Part shown: piece by piece, positions 43,873-52,790 of the stretch
Position numbering within the stretch: position 1 is the first letter of the stretch
How the letters are laid out: each line of letters begins with the position of its first letter
Assembly (NCBI GenBank): GCA_963784995.1
Contig: CAWATZ010000002.1
Coordinates: 310,001-374,000 of the forward strand
DNA from: CAWATZ01 sp963784995
GTDB lineage: Bacteria; Planctomycetota; Planctomycetia; Gemmatales; Gemmataceae
DNA length: 64,000 nucleotides
Reading direction: 5' to 3'
Notes under the pieces: model-generated
Databases searched by the model: none
What the model was told of the DNA's origin: nothing
Seen by the model: only the letters and a program-made list of their open reading frames with translations
Made by a program: the position numbers and the translations under genes

Positions 43873-45159
43873 ATGCGTCAGGCCCTGCTGCTTGTTGTGC
43901 CGGCCGGCCTGGGCCTGCTGGCCCTGCTGTGTACCGTCCGTCCCGTGACGGCCATCGACCTGCCCGATCCGGAAAAGCTGCCCGCCCAGAAGGAGTTGCC
44001 CGATCCGCTGGTGATGCTGAACGGCCAGCGCGTCAGCACGAAGGAGCAGTGGTTCGACAAGCGCCGGCCGGAGCTGAAGGAGCTGTTTCAGCATTACGAG
44101 TACGGGTACTTGCCGGCCCCTCGGAAGATCACGTCCAGGGTGGACCACGAGGACCGCAGCGCCTTCGGCGGCAAGGCGACCCTGAAGGAAGTGAGCATCC
44201 GCTTTGGTCCGGACGAGATGCCGGCCATTCACCTGCTGCTGGTGGTCCCCAACAAGCGGAAGGACCCAGCCCCGGCGTTCGTGGGCATGAACTTCTGCGG
44301 CAACCACGCCCTGGTGGACGATCCGAAGGTGCGGATTCCGACCACGTGGATGTACCCCAACCATCCGGGGGTGAAGGACAACCGCGCCAGCGAGGCGGGC
44401 CGGGGCAAGGAGAAGGACGTCTGGGCGCTGGAGCAGTCGATCGATCGGGGCTACGCCGTGGCCACCTTCTACAACGGCGACGTTGACCCGGACCAGAAGG
44501 AGGTCCGCGCGGGCGTCCAGCCGCACCTGGAGAAGATGGGCCTGATCAAGCCGGGGCCGACGGCCTGCGCCACCATCGCCGCCTGGGCCTGGGGCATTCA
44601 CCGGGCGGTCGATTACCTGGTAAGCGACAGGGACCTGGACAGCAAGCGGATCATCGTGGTCGGTCATTCCCGGCTGGGCAAGACGGCGCTGCTGGCGGCG
44701 GCGTTCGACGAGCGCATCGCCCTGGCCATTCCGCACCAGGCCGGCTGCGGCGGCACCGCGCCGAGCCGGGGCAAGGTCGGCGAGTCGGTCACGAAGATCA
44801 ACACCAGCTTCCCATACTGGTTCAACGGCAATTTCAAGAAGTTCAACGATCGGCCGGAACACCTGCCGTTTGACCAGAACTGCCTGGCGGCCCTGGTGGC
44901 CCCCCGGCCGCTGCTGTTCAGCAACGCGGTGGAAGACACCTGGGCCAACCCGGACGGCCAGTTCGAGGTGCTGAAGGCGGCCGACCCGGTCTATCGCTTC
45001 CTCGGCGCGGGCGGCCTGGACGCGAAGGAGCGGCCCGAGGTGGGCAAGCTGGTGGACAGCACCCTCGGCTACTGGATCCGGCCCGGCAAGCACTCCATGA
45101 CCCGTGAGGACTGGAAGGTGTTCCTGGATTTCGCGGACAAGAACCTGAAGAAGAAGTGA
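43873..45159 (+). CDS. Secreted CE15-like glucuronoyl esterase/acetylxylan-esterase-type hydrolase
   Basis: A 428-residue alpha/beta hydrolase with a signal peptide (ending PVTA, about 30). The nucleophile elbow VVGHSRLGKTALLAAA near 263 matches the CE15 pattern G-x-S-R-x-G-K; VAPRPLLFSNAVEDTWANPD carries the acid region and GKHSMTREDW the His. CE15 enzymes cleave esters between lignin and glucuronoxylan; several planctomycete relatives are uncharacterised. The ATG at 43873 opens directly into the signal sequence. Exported, probably periplasmic or outer-surface. Convergent with the M81 gene across a 57-bp-arm palindrome that begins immediately after its stop. Confidence 0.88.
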   Translation: MRQALLLVVPAGLGLLALLCTVRPVTAIDLPDPEKLPAQKELPDPLVMLNGQRVSTKEQWFDKRRPELKELFQHYEYGYLPAPRKITSRVDHEDRSAFGGKATLKEVSIRFGPDEMPAIHLLLVVPNKRKDPAPAFVGMNFCGNHALVDDPKVRIPTTWMYPNHPGVKDNRASEAGRGKEKDVWALEQSIDRGYAVATFYNGDVDPDQKEVRAGVQPHLEKMGLIKPGPTACATIAAWAWGIHRAVDYLVSDRDLDSKRIIVVGHSRLGKTALLAAAFDERIALAIPHQAGCGGTAPSRGKVGESVTKINTSFPYWFNGNFKKFNDRPEHLPFDQNCLAALVAPRPLLFSNAVEDTWANPDGQFEVLKAADPVYRFLGAGGLDAKERPEVGKLVDSTLGYWIRPGKHSMTREDWKVFLDFADKNLKKK

Positions 45160-45283
45160 AACCACGGATAACACGAGGCAGTCGGAGCCGCGCACGCAGC
45201 GCAGCGGAGTAAGCGGCCCGGGCAAACCGCTTACTCCGCTGCGCTGCGTGCGCGGCTCCGACTGCCTCGTGTTATCCGTGGTT
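45160..45283. repeat. Perfect 57-bp-arm nested palindrome (family A core)
   Basis: Arms 45160-45216 and 45227-45283 are exact reverse complements with a 10-base loop. The inner 33 bp are the family A core seen at 8238 and 24914; the outer 24 bp (aaccacggataacacgaggc) are a different sequence, also perfectly mirrored. It begins one base after the esterase stop and contains the TAA stop of the M81 gene. Confidence 0.93.
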
Positions 45284-46813
45284 CCATTGCATTTCCGGCT
45301 CGAAGGGAAACATGGGCCGGCGGCGCTTGTGGAAGGGCAGGGTGGTCAGATCAGCCGTGGTGACTCCGGGAGTGTTGACGCGCAGGAAGTGCTGGCACAC
45401 CGCTGAGTAGGCGGCCACGGGGGCATTGACGCCCTTGGCCACCAGCACGTGAAAGCGGGCCGGATCGAGCCCGCAGCTGGTCAGCTGGCACAGGCTGAAC
45501 GGCACCATCCGCTTCGAGGTGGCCAGGATCGTCAAGCCGGGTACCCGTGCAGCGGGTGCACTGTGCAGCACGGCCGAGCGGCCCTGGTCAAAGGCGCGAA
45601 AGCCTCCGTGCCGGGGCCGGGGCTCCTCGAAACGGCCCTCGTGCAGCGACTGCACGATCAGCTCCACGTGCAGCGGCGGCCCGTGCCGGTCGTCGGCCTT
45701 GCCTCCGACCAGGAATCGGCCGCGCACTCCCGGCCCCAGCGCCTCGGCCTGGCGCACCGCCTCCGGATCGCACAGGCAGACGAAGCTCTCGGCCAGCCGG
45801 CGTTCGAGCAGGGCGTGCGCCAGCAGCGTACCATCGCCGGGCGAGCCGCCGCCGACGTTGTCGCCCATGTCCAGCAGACAGACCGGCCCGGGCAGGGTCC
45901 GGGCTTGCTCGACCGCGTCGGCAACCGACAGCAGCTTGCCCACAAACTCCCGCCGCATCGACCACGCGGCCTGGCCCAGTTCGTCCGCCAGCTGCTGGGC
46001 CCCGGTCTGATCGTTATTGGTGACCACCAGGAAGGAGGAGCCCATCTCGGGAACGTCAGCGTAAGGGAAGCCGAGCAGGATGCTGTTGCTCAGCACCCGC
46101 ACGCCTGCGTGCGCTCCGGCCGGCCGGCTGGCCTCCGCTTGGGAGCGAGCGAGCATGGCGTCGGCCCGCTGGTAGAGCGGCACGCAGGGCGGGGCGGAGG
46201 TCAGCTGGCACTCGATGCTGATGGCCAGCGGCGGAAACGACGCGGCCTGGGTGGGACGGACCTCGCCGCGCAGCGTCCGCACCAGCAGGTCGGCCGCGTC
46301 CAGGCCGCGCTGCCGCTGATCGACGTGCGGATTGGTCCGGTAGGCGATCAGGGCGTTGGTGCTGTCCACCATTTGCCGGCTCAGGTTGGCGTGCGGATCG
46401 AGGGTGCCGACGATGGGCAGGTCCGGACCGACGCGCTGCCGCAGCCGGGAGAGCCAGTGGCCGTCGGCGTCGGGGTAGCGTTCGCTGACCGTCGCCCCGT
46501 GCGGGGCCACCAGCAGCCCATCGAGCCGGTCAGCCAGGTCGAGCTGCTCGAACATCAGTGCCAGCAGGCGGTCAAACGTGTCGGCAGTGACCACGCCAAA
46601 GGGCAGAGCGCGGGCCGCGAACAGGGGGACGGCCTCGACGCCTTCCTCGTCCAGACCGGCGAAGAAACCGCCGATCTCGTGATGGGTCGGCTCCAGTTGC
46701 CGCCGGACCGCTTCACCGACGAGAAGCAAGTCCTCCTCGAACCGCTGCAAGGTGGTCGGCTCGTGAAGGAAGGTGTTCGATTCCTGCAGCAGGGCAATGA
46801 TCCCGACGCGCAC
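45272..46813 (-). CDS. M81-family metallopeptidase (MlrC-like)
   Basis: A 513-residue cytosolic protein of the M81/DUF1485 family, whose best-known member is the microcystin-degrading MlrC. Typical segments are VGIIALLQESNTFLHEPTTL, VAPHGATVSERYPDADGHWL, VGTLDPHANLSRQM and CLLDMGDNVGGGSPGDGTLL; the His/Asp zinc ligands of these blocks are kept. The natural substrate is unknown. The start is a GTG at 46813, supported by AGGAGG five bases before it and by homology beginning there. The stop codon is supplied by the palindrome at 45160-45283. Confidence 0.9.
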   Translation of the reverse strand: MRVGIIALLQESNTFLHEPTTLQRFEEDLLLVGEAVRRQLEPTHHEIGGFFAGLDEEGVEAVPLFAARALPFGVVTADTFDRLLALMFEQLDLADRLDGLLVAPHGATVSERYPDADGHWLSRLRQRVGPDLPIVGTLDPHANLSRQMVDSTNALIAYRTNPHVDQRQRGLDAADLLVRTLRGEVRPTQAASFPPLAISIECQLTSAPPCVPLYQRADAMLARSQAEASRPAGAHAGVRVLSNSILLGFPYADVPEMGSSFLVVTNNDQTGAQQLADELGQAAWSMRREFVGKLLSVADAVEQARTLPGPVCLLDMGDNVGGGSPGDGTLLAHALLERRLAESFVCLCDPEAVRQAEALGPGVRGRFLVGGKADDRHGPPLHVELIVQSLHEGRFEEPRPRHGGFRAFDQGRSAVLHSAPAARVPGLTILATSKRMVPFSLCQLTSCGLDPARFHVLVAKGVNAPVAAYSAVCQHFLRVNTPGVTTADLTTLPFHKRRRPMFPFEPEMQWNHG

Positions 46814-46828
46814 AGGGGCCTCCTGAAG

Positions 46829-46910
46829 ATGACAAGGTGACAAGGTGACAAGGTGACAGAATACACTTCCTCTGTCACCTTGTCACCTTGTCACCTTGTC
46901 ACCTTGTCAT
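46829..46910. repeat. Inverted tandem array of CAAGGTGACA units (family E)
   Basis: The left side 46829-46860 has three 10-base units, the right side 46871-46910 has four reverse-complement units, with a 10-base centre. The units are perfect copies. It lies between the TPR gene end and the M81 gene start and would form a long, slippable hairpin. Confidence 0.9.
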
Positions 46911-48335
46911 TTTTTCTGACGCAGCCGTTGCAGGGCCTGCTTTGGGCGGGGATCGTTGGGGTCCAGCCGCCGGGCGTTCTCCAGATGCGTTTCCGCATCC
47001 TGAACCCGCCCGGTCTCCAGGAGGACCTCGCCCAGGGCCAGCTGCAGATCGAACAGTTCCGGCCGGCACGCCACGCCCAGGCGGAGGGGTGCGACAGCGG
47101 CGGCGGGGTCGCCGAGTTGCTTCAAGGCCAGCCCCCAGAACAGGTAGGCCCGGGCCTGGTCGGGCTTGTACTGGGCAGCCAGCTTCGCCTGCTCGGCGAC
47201 TTCCTGGAACCACTCCCGGATGCGTGGCGAGCTGGGGTCCCGCAGTTGCTCCTCGCCGGCGCAGGAACTGGGTCAGAGCCAGGGCGTAATGCGGCTCGAA
47301 ATTCTCGGGATCGAGGCGGATGCCCTCGCGCAGCACCTTCTCGGCCTGGTCGTAGTTGCCGACCCGGGCCAGGTTGATGCCGGCCCCGGAGTAAGCGCGG
47401 GCGCTGGGGTGGTGCTGCAGTTCCACGAGATAGTGGTGGGCCGCTTCGGGGTAGTGGTGCTGCTGTTCCAGCCGGCCCACTTCCCGCTCCTGCCGGCGGC
47501 GGCCGACCCGCAGATGCACCACGTAGTCCAGGATCGGGTCGGGCCAGGGGGGATCGTCGGGCAGAGCAGCGGCTTCCTTCTCATAGTCGGCAGCGCTCTT
47601 GCTGTCGCCCCGGGCGCGGGCCAGGACGGCCAGCTGCGCCGTCGCCACCTTGCGGGCGAACCGGCTGGCGCGGGCGATGGTCAGGAATTCTTCCGCTTGC
47701 CGGTGTTCGCCTCGGGCCAGGGCAATCAGCCCCAGGCCCAGGGCGGCCCGGGGTTTGCTCTCCGGGTGGTCGAGTTCGCCACGGAACAGTGTTTCGGCCT
47801 CGTCCAGCTCTTCCCGCTCCAGCAGCGCCGCGGCCAGCTGCAACCGCATGGCGGCGAGGTCCTCCGCTGAGGCGACTCGGCTGACCGCCTGGCGCAGCAA
47901 GGACACCGCCTGATCCGGCCGGCGTTTCAGGGCGATCAGTCCCCGGCAGTAAGGCCAGCGGGCGTCGGTGGGGTCGAGCCGGCTGGCCTGGGCGAAACAG
48001 CGATCGGCTTCCTGATCGAACAGGTGAGCCAGCAGCACCAGCCCGAACTGGCCCCAGTTGCCGGCGTCGGGCCGGGTGAGCACGGCCTGACGGGCGCGGG
48101 TGAGCGCCCGGCGGATCTCCGGTTCCAGGGCGCCGACCGGCATGGGCGGCTCCGGGGCCGGCGGGCGGGACCACCACCAGCCGGCCGCTGCGCCGCCGAC
48201 CAGCAGGAGCACGCCGGACACAAGCCCGAATCGCCAGCGTCGATACGTGCCGATCCTGGGGCTCCTGCTTCGGGCCTGGGATTGGGGCAACGGTGGAGGG
48301 GGATCGGCTGCCGTTGTCGGGGGTTCCCCTGTCAT
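46907..48335 (-). CDS. Membrane-anchored TPR protein paired with ASPIC protein (frameshifted near 47255)
   Basis: The ATG at 48335 overlaps the ASPIC gene stop by four bases (ATGA). A Pro-rich cytosolic start, one membrane helix (RFGLVSGVLLLVGGAAAGWW, about 38-58), then TPR-like repeats (LLAHLFDQEADRCFAQASRL, INLARVGNYDQAEKVLREGI). One base is lost or gained at 47251-47258, after TQFLRRR. The other frame continues EEQLRDPSSPRIREWFQEVA through the last TPRs to QRLRQKK at 46907. Joined, about 475 residues. Same gene order and architecture as at 59665 and 63009. Confidence 0.8.
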
Positions 48336-50101
48336 GGCTTGCGGCCCTCCCCTTTCCGCAGGACCAGCGTGCGATCCGCGGCTCCGCCAGGGAACTCCTC
48401 CTGAGTCCCGTCCGGCCAGGAGACCACGATCGCATCGACCTGCGCCGCCGACCCGAGCCCAAAATGGGCGATTGGCGAGCTGCTGCACTGGAAACTCCCG
48501 GCAGGATTGACCAGCCGCAGCCACTTCTGCTGGCCTGCTCGAACGCGGACCTCGGCACCATAGGCGTCGCGTTTCAGCTTCGGGTCCAGTGTACGCACCT
48601 TCAGCCAGTGGCCGCGATCCGGGGCCACGTTGCGGAACAACCGGGCCCGGTCGCCGATCGGGGTGATCAGCAGGTCGGGAGCGCCATCGTTGTCGAAGTC
48701 GGCACAGGCCAGGCCGCGACCCACGTTCCAGAAACCGCAGAAGGGCGGGTTGGCCAGTGAAACGTCGCGGAACTTGCCGCTGCCGTCGTTGGCGAACAGC
48801 TGGTTCTTCTCGGCGTAGGTCTCCCAGAACCCCAGGCCGGTGTCGCGGGCCGGACCGCCGCGGGCCACCCGGCCGTTGACGATGGCCAGGTCCAGGGAAC
48901 CGTCGAGGTCGAAGTCGGCCAGGAGGGTGCCGAACCCGGTGCCGCGCCAGTGCCCGGCCGTCAGCCCGGCCGCCACGGTCTGGTCACGGAACTGGCCTCG
49001 GGGACCCTGGCGCCAGAGGGTGTGAGTCTCGGTCCCCAGATGGGTCACGAAGAGGTCCAGCAGGCCCCGATTGCTGATGTCGCCGATGGCGATGCCCATG
49101 CCGGCGTAGGCCTTGCCCACCATCGTGTAAGCGACGTTGCGGGACACCGCCTCCTCCGTGAAGGTGCCGTCGTGGTGGTTGATCCACAGGCGGTTGGGCT
49201 GGCCATCGTTGCTCACGAAGATGTCCTGCCAGCCATCGCCATCGAAGTCGGCGCAGACCACACCCAGTCCCGGCCCCGGCAGCCGGCCGATGCCGGACGC
49301 GAAGCTGACGTCCTCGAAACGCACCCGCGCGGCCGGCTGGCCCGGCTCACTCCGGTCGCTGACGCTCCCGGCTCGCCGGTTGTGGAAGAGCTTGCTGCAC
49401 GTTCCGGGGAAGTCCGGGCCACAAAAATCCCTGCTGCCGTCCGGCGCGTGACACTCCATCTTCGGGCTGTAATCGACGTAGTTGACGACAACCAGGTCGA
49501 GCCAGCCATCGCGATCGTAGTCGAGGAAGGCGGCTGATACACCCCACAGCGGGTTGACCAGCCCCGCCTCGGCGGTCACGTCCTCGAACTGGCCGCTGCC
49601 GAGGTTGAGGAACAGCTTGATGCCGCCATACTGCGTGAGCAGCAGGTCCGGCAGGCCATCGTTGTTGACGTCGCCGATGGCCACCCCGGTGCTGTAGCCA
49701 GCCACTCCCAGCCCAGACCCGGCCGTCACGTCCTGGAACTTACCGCCGGGCAACTGCCGGTACAGCCGATTGACTGACTTCGAGTCCGGACCTGCTGGCT
49801 GGATCAGGAAAATGTCCAGCAAACCGTCGCCATCGCAGTCGAAGAAGGCGCAGCCGCTGCCCATCGACAGCGGCATGAAATAGTTGTCGGTCGGGCCAGG
49901 ATCTTGCACGAAGTCAAGACCGACGGCAGCCGTGACATCCTGGAACCAGAGCGGCCCCGCCGGCTCGTCGGGCGTGCCGGCTACCGGGAGGGACTTGTTC
50001 GCAGGACCACAGCCGATCAGGCTGAGGACCAGAAGCAACAGAACAACGAGGAGACGAGAGCGCACCGGCCAGGAGCCTCGCAGAGGTGGAGAAGGATTCA
50101 T
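48332..50101 (-). CDS. FG-GAP/VCBS and ASPIC (UnbV-like) lipoprotein, cassette 1
   Basis: A 589-residue predicted lipoprotein (SLIGC lipobox near residue 31). FG-GAP/VCBS repeats carry calcium-type Asp loops (FFDCDGDGLLDIFLIQ, DYDRDGWLDLVVVNYVDY, FDGDGWQDIFVSNDGQPNRL), and a C-terminal ASPIC/UnbV domain contains GAEVRVRAGQQKWLRLVNPA and HFGLGSAAQVDAIVVSWPDG. These are surface or periplasmic beta-propeller proteins of unknown ligand. Compared with the copies at 57849 and 61228 it has an extra stretch (AGSVSDRSEPGQPAA) near residue 250. Coupled to the TPR gene by a 4-bp overlap. Confidence 0.9.
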   Translation of the reverse strand: MNPSPPLRGSWPVRSRLLVVLLLLVLSLIGCGPANKSLPVAGTPDEPAGPLWFQDVTAAVGLDFVQDPGPTDNYFMPLSMGSGCAFFDCDGDGLLDIFLIQPAGPDSKSVNRLYRQLPGGKFQDVTAGSGLGVAGYSTGVAIGDVNNDGLPDLLLTQYGGIKLFLNLGSGQFEDVTAEAGLVNPLWGVSAAFLDYDRDGWLDLVVVNYVDYSPKMECHAPDGSRDFCGPDFPGTCSKLFHNRRAGSVSDRSEPGQPAARVRFEDVSFASGIGRLPGPGLGVVCADFDGDGWQDIFVSNDGQPNRLWINHHDGTFTEEAVSRNVAYTMVGKAYAGMGIAIGDISNRGLLDLFVTHLGTETHTLWRQGPRGQFRDQTVAAGLTAGHWRGTGFGTLLADFDLDGSLDLAIVNGRVARGGPARDTGLGFWETYAEKNQLFANDGSGKFRDVSLANPPFCGFWNVGRGLACADFDNDGAPDLLITPIGDRARLFRNVAPDRGHWLKVRTLDPKLKRDAYGAEVRVRAGQQKWLRLVNPAGSFQCSSSPIAHFGLGSAAQVDAIVVSWPDGTQEEFPGGAADRTLVLRKGEGRKP

Positions 50102-50222
50102 GGTGTTGCCGTCAGAAGAGATGCCTCCAGTGAAGCCTCCCGGCCGGCGGAGGAAACACCTGCTGAGAGGGTGGAAGGGCGACCGGGACCGACCTCGGAG
50201 CCAGGGGGTTCTCCGAAGGCGG

Positions 50223-50681
50223 TCAGCCCTTGGTCACCGTCCCCTTGCCCAGATCGATGGTAATCGACTGCTCGGGCTCGTTGGTCACCTCGTAGGTCAG
50301 CTTCGTATTGTTCTGATCGAAGTTCTTGTTGTATTGCGCGTCCAGCCATTGGCGGCGTTGCTCGCTTCCTTTGGTTCCCGGGTAGATCTCGATGCTCACC
50401 GCGATCTTGTACTTGCCGGGGACGATGCCATTCTTCTCGGCCGTGTTCGGGGTGAAGGAAAGGTTATCGGCCTTGAACACGGCGGCGGCGGCAGGGAGAC
50501 CCTCCGTCTCCGGAACGAAGGTGATCTGCCCTCCGTCGTCCTTTCCCAGGGTTAGGCCCGGCGGCAGGACGACCGTGCCCGTGAGCTTGACCGTTTTCGG
50601 GCCGGAAGAACACCCAGCCAGGAAGAGGAGGAACACAACGGGGGAAACCAGGGTCCAGCGGAAAAGATCACTTGTTCGCAT
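50223..50681 (-). CDS. Small lipoprotein of unknown function
   Basis: A 152-residue protein with a clear lipobox (FLLFLAGC, Cys near 20) followed by a beta-rich domain (TVKLTGTVVLPPGLTLGKDD, GIVPGKYKIAVSIEIYPGTK). The layout, a strand-rich domain of about 120 residues with a GKY motif, is common for small planctomycete lipoproteins resembling carboxypeptidase-regulatory-like folds. The start is taken at the ATG at 50681; a GTG 30 bases earlier is possible. It lies between a DUF1559 pilin-like gene upstream and the ASPIC-TPR pair downstream, all on the same strand. Confidence 0.75.
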   Translation of the reverse strand: MRTSDLFRWTLVSPVVFLLFLAGCSSGPKTVKLTGTVVLPPGLTLGKDDGGQITFVPETEGLPAAAAVFKADNLSFTPNTAEKNGIVPGKYKIAVSIEIYPGTKGSEQRRQWLDAQYNKNFDQNNTKLTYEVTNEPEQSITIDLGKGTVTKG

Positions 50682-50727
50682 GTTGCCATCCGGAGAGAGG
50701 AAAGAGATCACCCATCCTGAACCAGAA

Positions 50728-50766
50728 AAAACCGAAGGGCTACGAGGATCGTGGCCCTTCGGTTTT
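50728..50766 (-). terminator. Intrinsic terminator after the DUF1559 gene
   Basis: Perfect 13-bp arms (50728-50740 and 50754-50766; aaaaccgaagggc) with a 13-base loop. On the minus strand the stem ends in a run of T residues, a textbook rho-independent terminator 60 bp past the DUF1559 stop. Confidence 0.8.
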
Positions 50767-50825
50767 GGACAGACTCCGAGTAACGCCCGCGTCCGCGGAG
50801 GGCCCCCGCGGCCCGAAGGAGGGCC

Positions 50826-51653
50826 TCAGGGCAAGGGTGGGTTGTAAGGAGCCTGGTTTCTCCAGTTCAAGGCCTGCGACAGCGTCGAGGTCCCGCTGAG
50901 CGTGTACGGGAGGTTTCGCACACTCCCGTCGCAGAACCCCATCGGACAGGCACCCGGGTAGGGCGAACCCCAGTTGTTGCCCTCCCCCTGCCCCGTTCTG
51001 TCTTGTAAGAGGAGGTTGCTGCCTCTTCCGGTCCCGCCGTAACCACCGGAGTAGATGCACTCGTCCCAGTTATTGCACGCGGTCTGTTTGTAGTGATTGG
51101 GGTCCATGGCCTTCACCCCGACCAGGATCGTTTGGCTGGTGCCGTTCAAATTGCTGACGGCGGGCAGCGACGGCGATGCCCCGGGGCTATTGGGGAAGCT
51201 GGTGTTGTTTATCGCGTAGTCGGTGAAAGGTGCCCCAGTTTCGTTGCTTACCCCGTTCCCGCTACCCCCAGACGTTGAGTACTGAAGGGTGTTGCGCGAC
51301 GGATCGTGGTAGGTGGGGACGCCCACGTTATAGCGCAGCCCGCCAGTGGTCGTGGAGTACAGCGCAGCCTGCTCAATGTAGGGGAGGATCTGGTAGGCCC
51401 AGCACCAGGTGGTGGGAGGGGTACTGTCGCTCCCGTTGTCCGGGAGGATGTTTTTCGTGTCGTGGTACATGGCGCAGGCGATGCCGATTTGCTTCAGGTT
51501 GTTCTCGGACTTGGCCCGTGCCGCGGCCACGCGGACCTTCTGCACGGCCGGCAGGAGCAGGCCAATCAGGATGGCAATGATGGCGATCACCACCAAAAGC
51601 TCGATCAGCGTGAACCCATGCCAGCGTTTCCAGAACCGTTGAAGTACCGCCAT
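50826..51653 (-). CDS. DUF1559 type II pseudopilin-like protein
   Basis: A 275-residue protein with the standard pilin leader and helix (HGFTLIELLVVIAIIAILIG) after a 12-residue leader, then VRVAAARAKSENNLKQIGIA, a globular DUF1559 domain and the C-terminal FCDGSVRNLP. It would be cleaved by a prepilin peptidase after Gly. These proteins are abundant in planctomycetes; roles in secretion or attachment are suspected. GGAGGA precedes the ATG at 51653. Followed by a strong intrinsic terminator, so it is probably a single-gene transcript. Confidence 0.93.
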   Translation of the reverse strand: MAVLQRFWKRWHGFTLIELLVVIAIIAILIGLLLPAVQKVRVAAARAKSENNLKQIGIACAMYHDTKNILPDNGSDSTPPTTWCWAYQILPYIEQAALYSTTTGGLRYNVGVPTYHDPSRNTLQYSTSGGSGNGVSNETGAPFTDYAINNTSFPNSPGASPSLPAVSNLNGTSQTILVGVKAMDPNHYKQTACNNWDECIYSGGYGGTGRGSNLLLQDRTGQGEGNNWGSPYPGACPMGFCDGSVRNLPYTLSGTSTLSQALNWRNQAPYNPPLP

Positions 51654-52091
51654 AAAGTCCTCCCAGAATGCGCCGATGCACGATGACGGAGAGTAAGTGG
51701 CCCAGTTTCACAAGCGGATCGCCAGCTCGTTTGGTGTTTCGGAGGAACTTGTCGAGTCTCGACTCGTCAAAACGACCAAGCGATCATTTTGTCTTCATGG
51801 AATTTCGGTTGTTCCTGGACGATGCCCCTCAATCCACTGTCCCGGGATTGAAGCGAACGCATTCGGGAACTGCCAGTGACCTGGGGAGAGACTGTGCAAC
51901 CATTCCCGGATGGCAGTTATTCGCAACCAATCAAGGCGAGTCAAATCTGCTCAATTCAAACGTTAACATTAGCGAATCATGAGAGGATGTGTCAAGAGTC
52001 TGGAGATTTTTTTAATGAAATTTTTCTCTGAAAGCCGCCTCGTCGCTCGGGGGAATGGGGAGAGCGGCCCACGATTGATTAATAATTATTC
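51654..52091. other. 438-bp AT-richer intergenic region between divergent genes
   Basis: Markedly less GC-rich than the surroundings, especially 51940-52091, with runs such as gattttttttaatgaaattt and ttgattaataattattcatg just before the ABC gene. It probably holds promoters for both divergent genes. No gene or clear operator recognised. Confidence 0.5.
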
Positions 52092-52787
52092 ATGAGAACA
52101 AGAGCGATGCTTCAGACGCGAAACACGTGCAAGTTCTATCGCAGCGGCTCGCGGGCGGAAATCCACGCGGTGGAGGACGTCTCGCTGCTCATCCCGCGGG
52201 GGAGCTTCACGGCGCTGACCGGGCCCTCCGGCTCCGGGAAGTCCACGCTGCTGGCCCTCCTGGGCGCTGTGGAGCGGCCCACCCGCGGCCAGGTCCTGGT
52301 CGAGGATCAGGATCTCGGCGTTCTCTCCGACGTGGCCCTGGCCCGGCTGCGCCGCCGGATGGGCTTCATCTTCCAGGATTTCGCCTTGATTCCGGACCTG
52401 GCGGTCTGGGAGAACGTCACCTATCCCTTGATCCCCCGCGGTGTCGCCCGCGCCCGCCGGCAGCAGCGGGCGCGGGCCCTTCTGGAGCGGCTCGGCATCG
52501 CGGACAAATTCGCGGACCGACCGCAGCGGCTCAGCGGCGGCGAACAGCAGCGCGTGGCAGTCGCCCGGGCCCTGGCCGGCGAGCCCGAGGTCCTCTTTGC
52601 CGACGAGCCGACCTCGAACCTCGATCCGGGAGCGAGCCGAGACGTGCTGACCATCCTCCAGGAACAGCACGCCGGGGGAACAACGGTTGTCGTCGCCTCT
52701 CACGATCCGCAGTTGCTGGCCCTGGCCAGCGGCGTCCACGAGTTGCGGGCAGGCCGGCTCGTTCCCACCAATCCTTCACCACTGTGA
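52092..52787 (+). CDS. ABC transporter ATPase (LolD/MacB type)
   Basis: A 231-residue ATP-binding subunit. Walker A GPSGSGKST at 44-52, Q-loop IFQDFALIPDLAVWENV, signature LSGGEQQRVAVARALAGEP near 149 and Walker B LFADEPTSNLDPGAS. The sequence is of the MacB/LolD class that works with FtsX-type permeases in lipoprotein release or efflux. The likely permease (52791-53993) is on the opposite strand, its stop only three bases away, so the two are convergent rather than in one operon. An alternative ATG is five codons downstream. Confidence 0.92.
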   Translation: MRTRAMLQTRNTCKFYRSGSRAEIHAVEDVSLLIPRGSFTALTGPSGSGKSTLLALLGAVERPTRGQVLVEDQDLGVLSDVALARLRRRMGFIFQDFALIPDLAVWENVTYPLIPRGVARARRQQRARALLERLGIADKFADRPQRLSGGEQQRVAVARALAGEPEVLFADEPTSNLDPGASRDVLTILQEQHAGGTTVVVASHDPQLLALASGVHELRAGRLVPTNPSPL

Positions 52788-52790
52788 CGG

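Noticed and set aside
46555..47377. Open frames reading VTLSPCHLVTLS at the CAAGGTGACA arrays
   Set aside because: Translation of the 10-base repeat, not a protein; neighbouring real genes start or stop inside the repeat.
48200..48245. Single arm resembling the family H palindrome (acaagcccgaatcgccagcg)
   Set aside because: It encodes the normal membrane-helix start of the TPR protein and has no second arm; the likeness may be chance.
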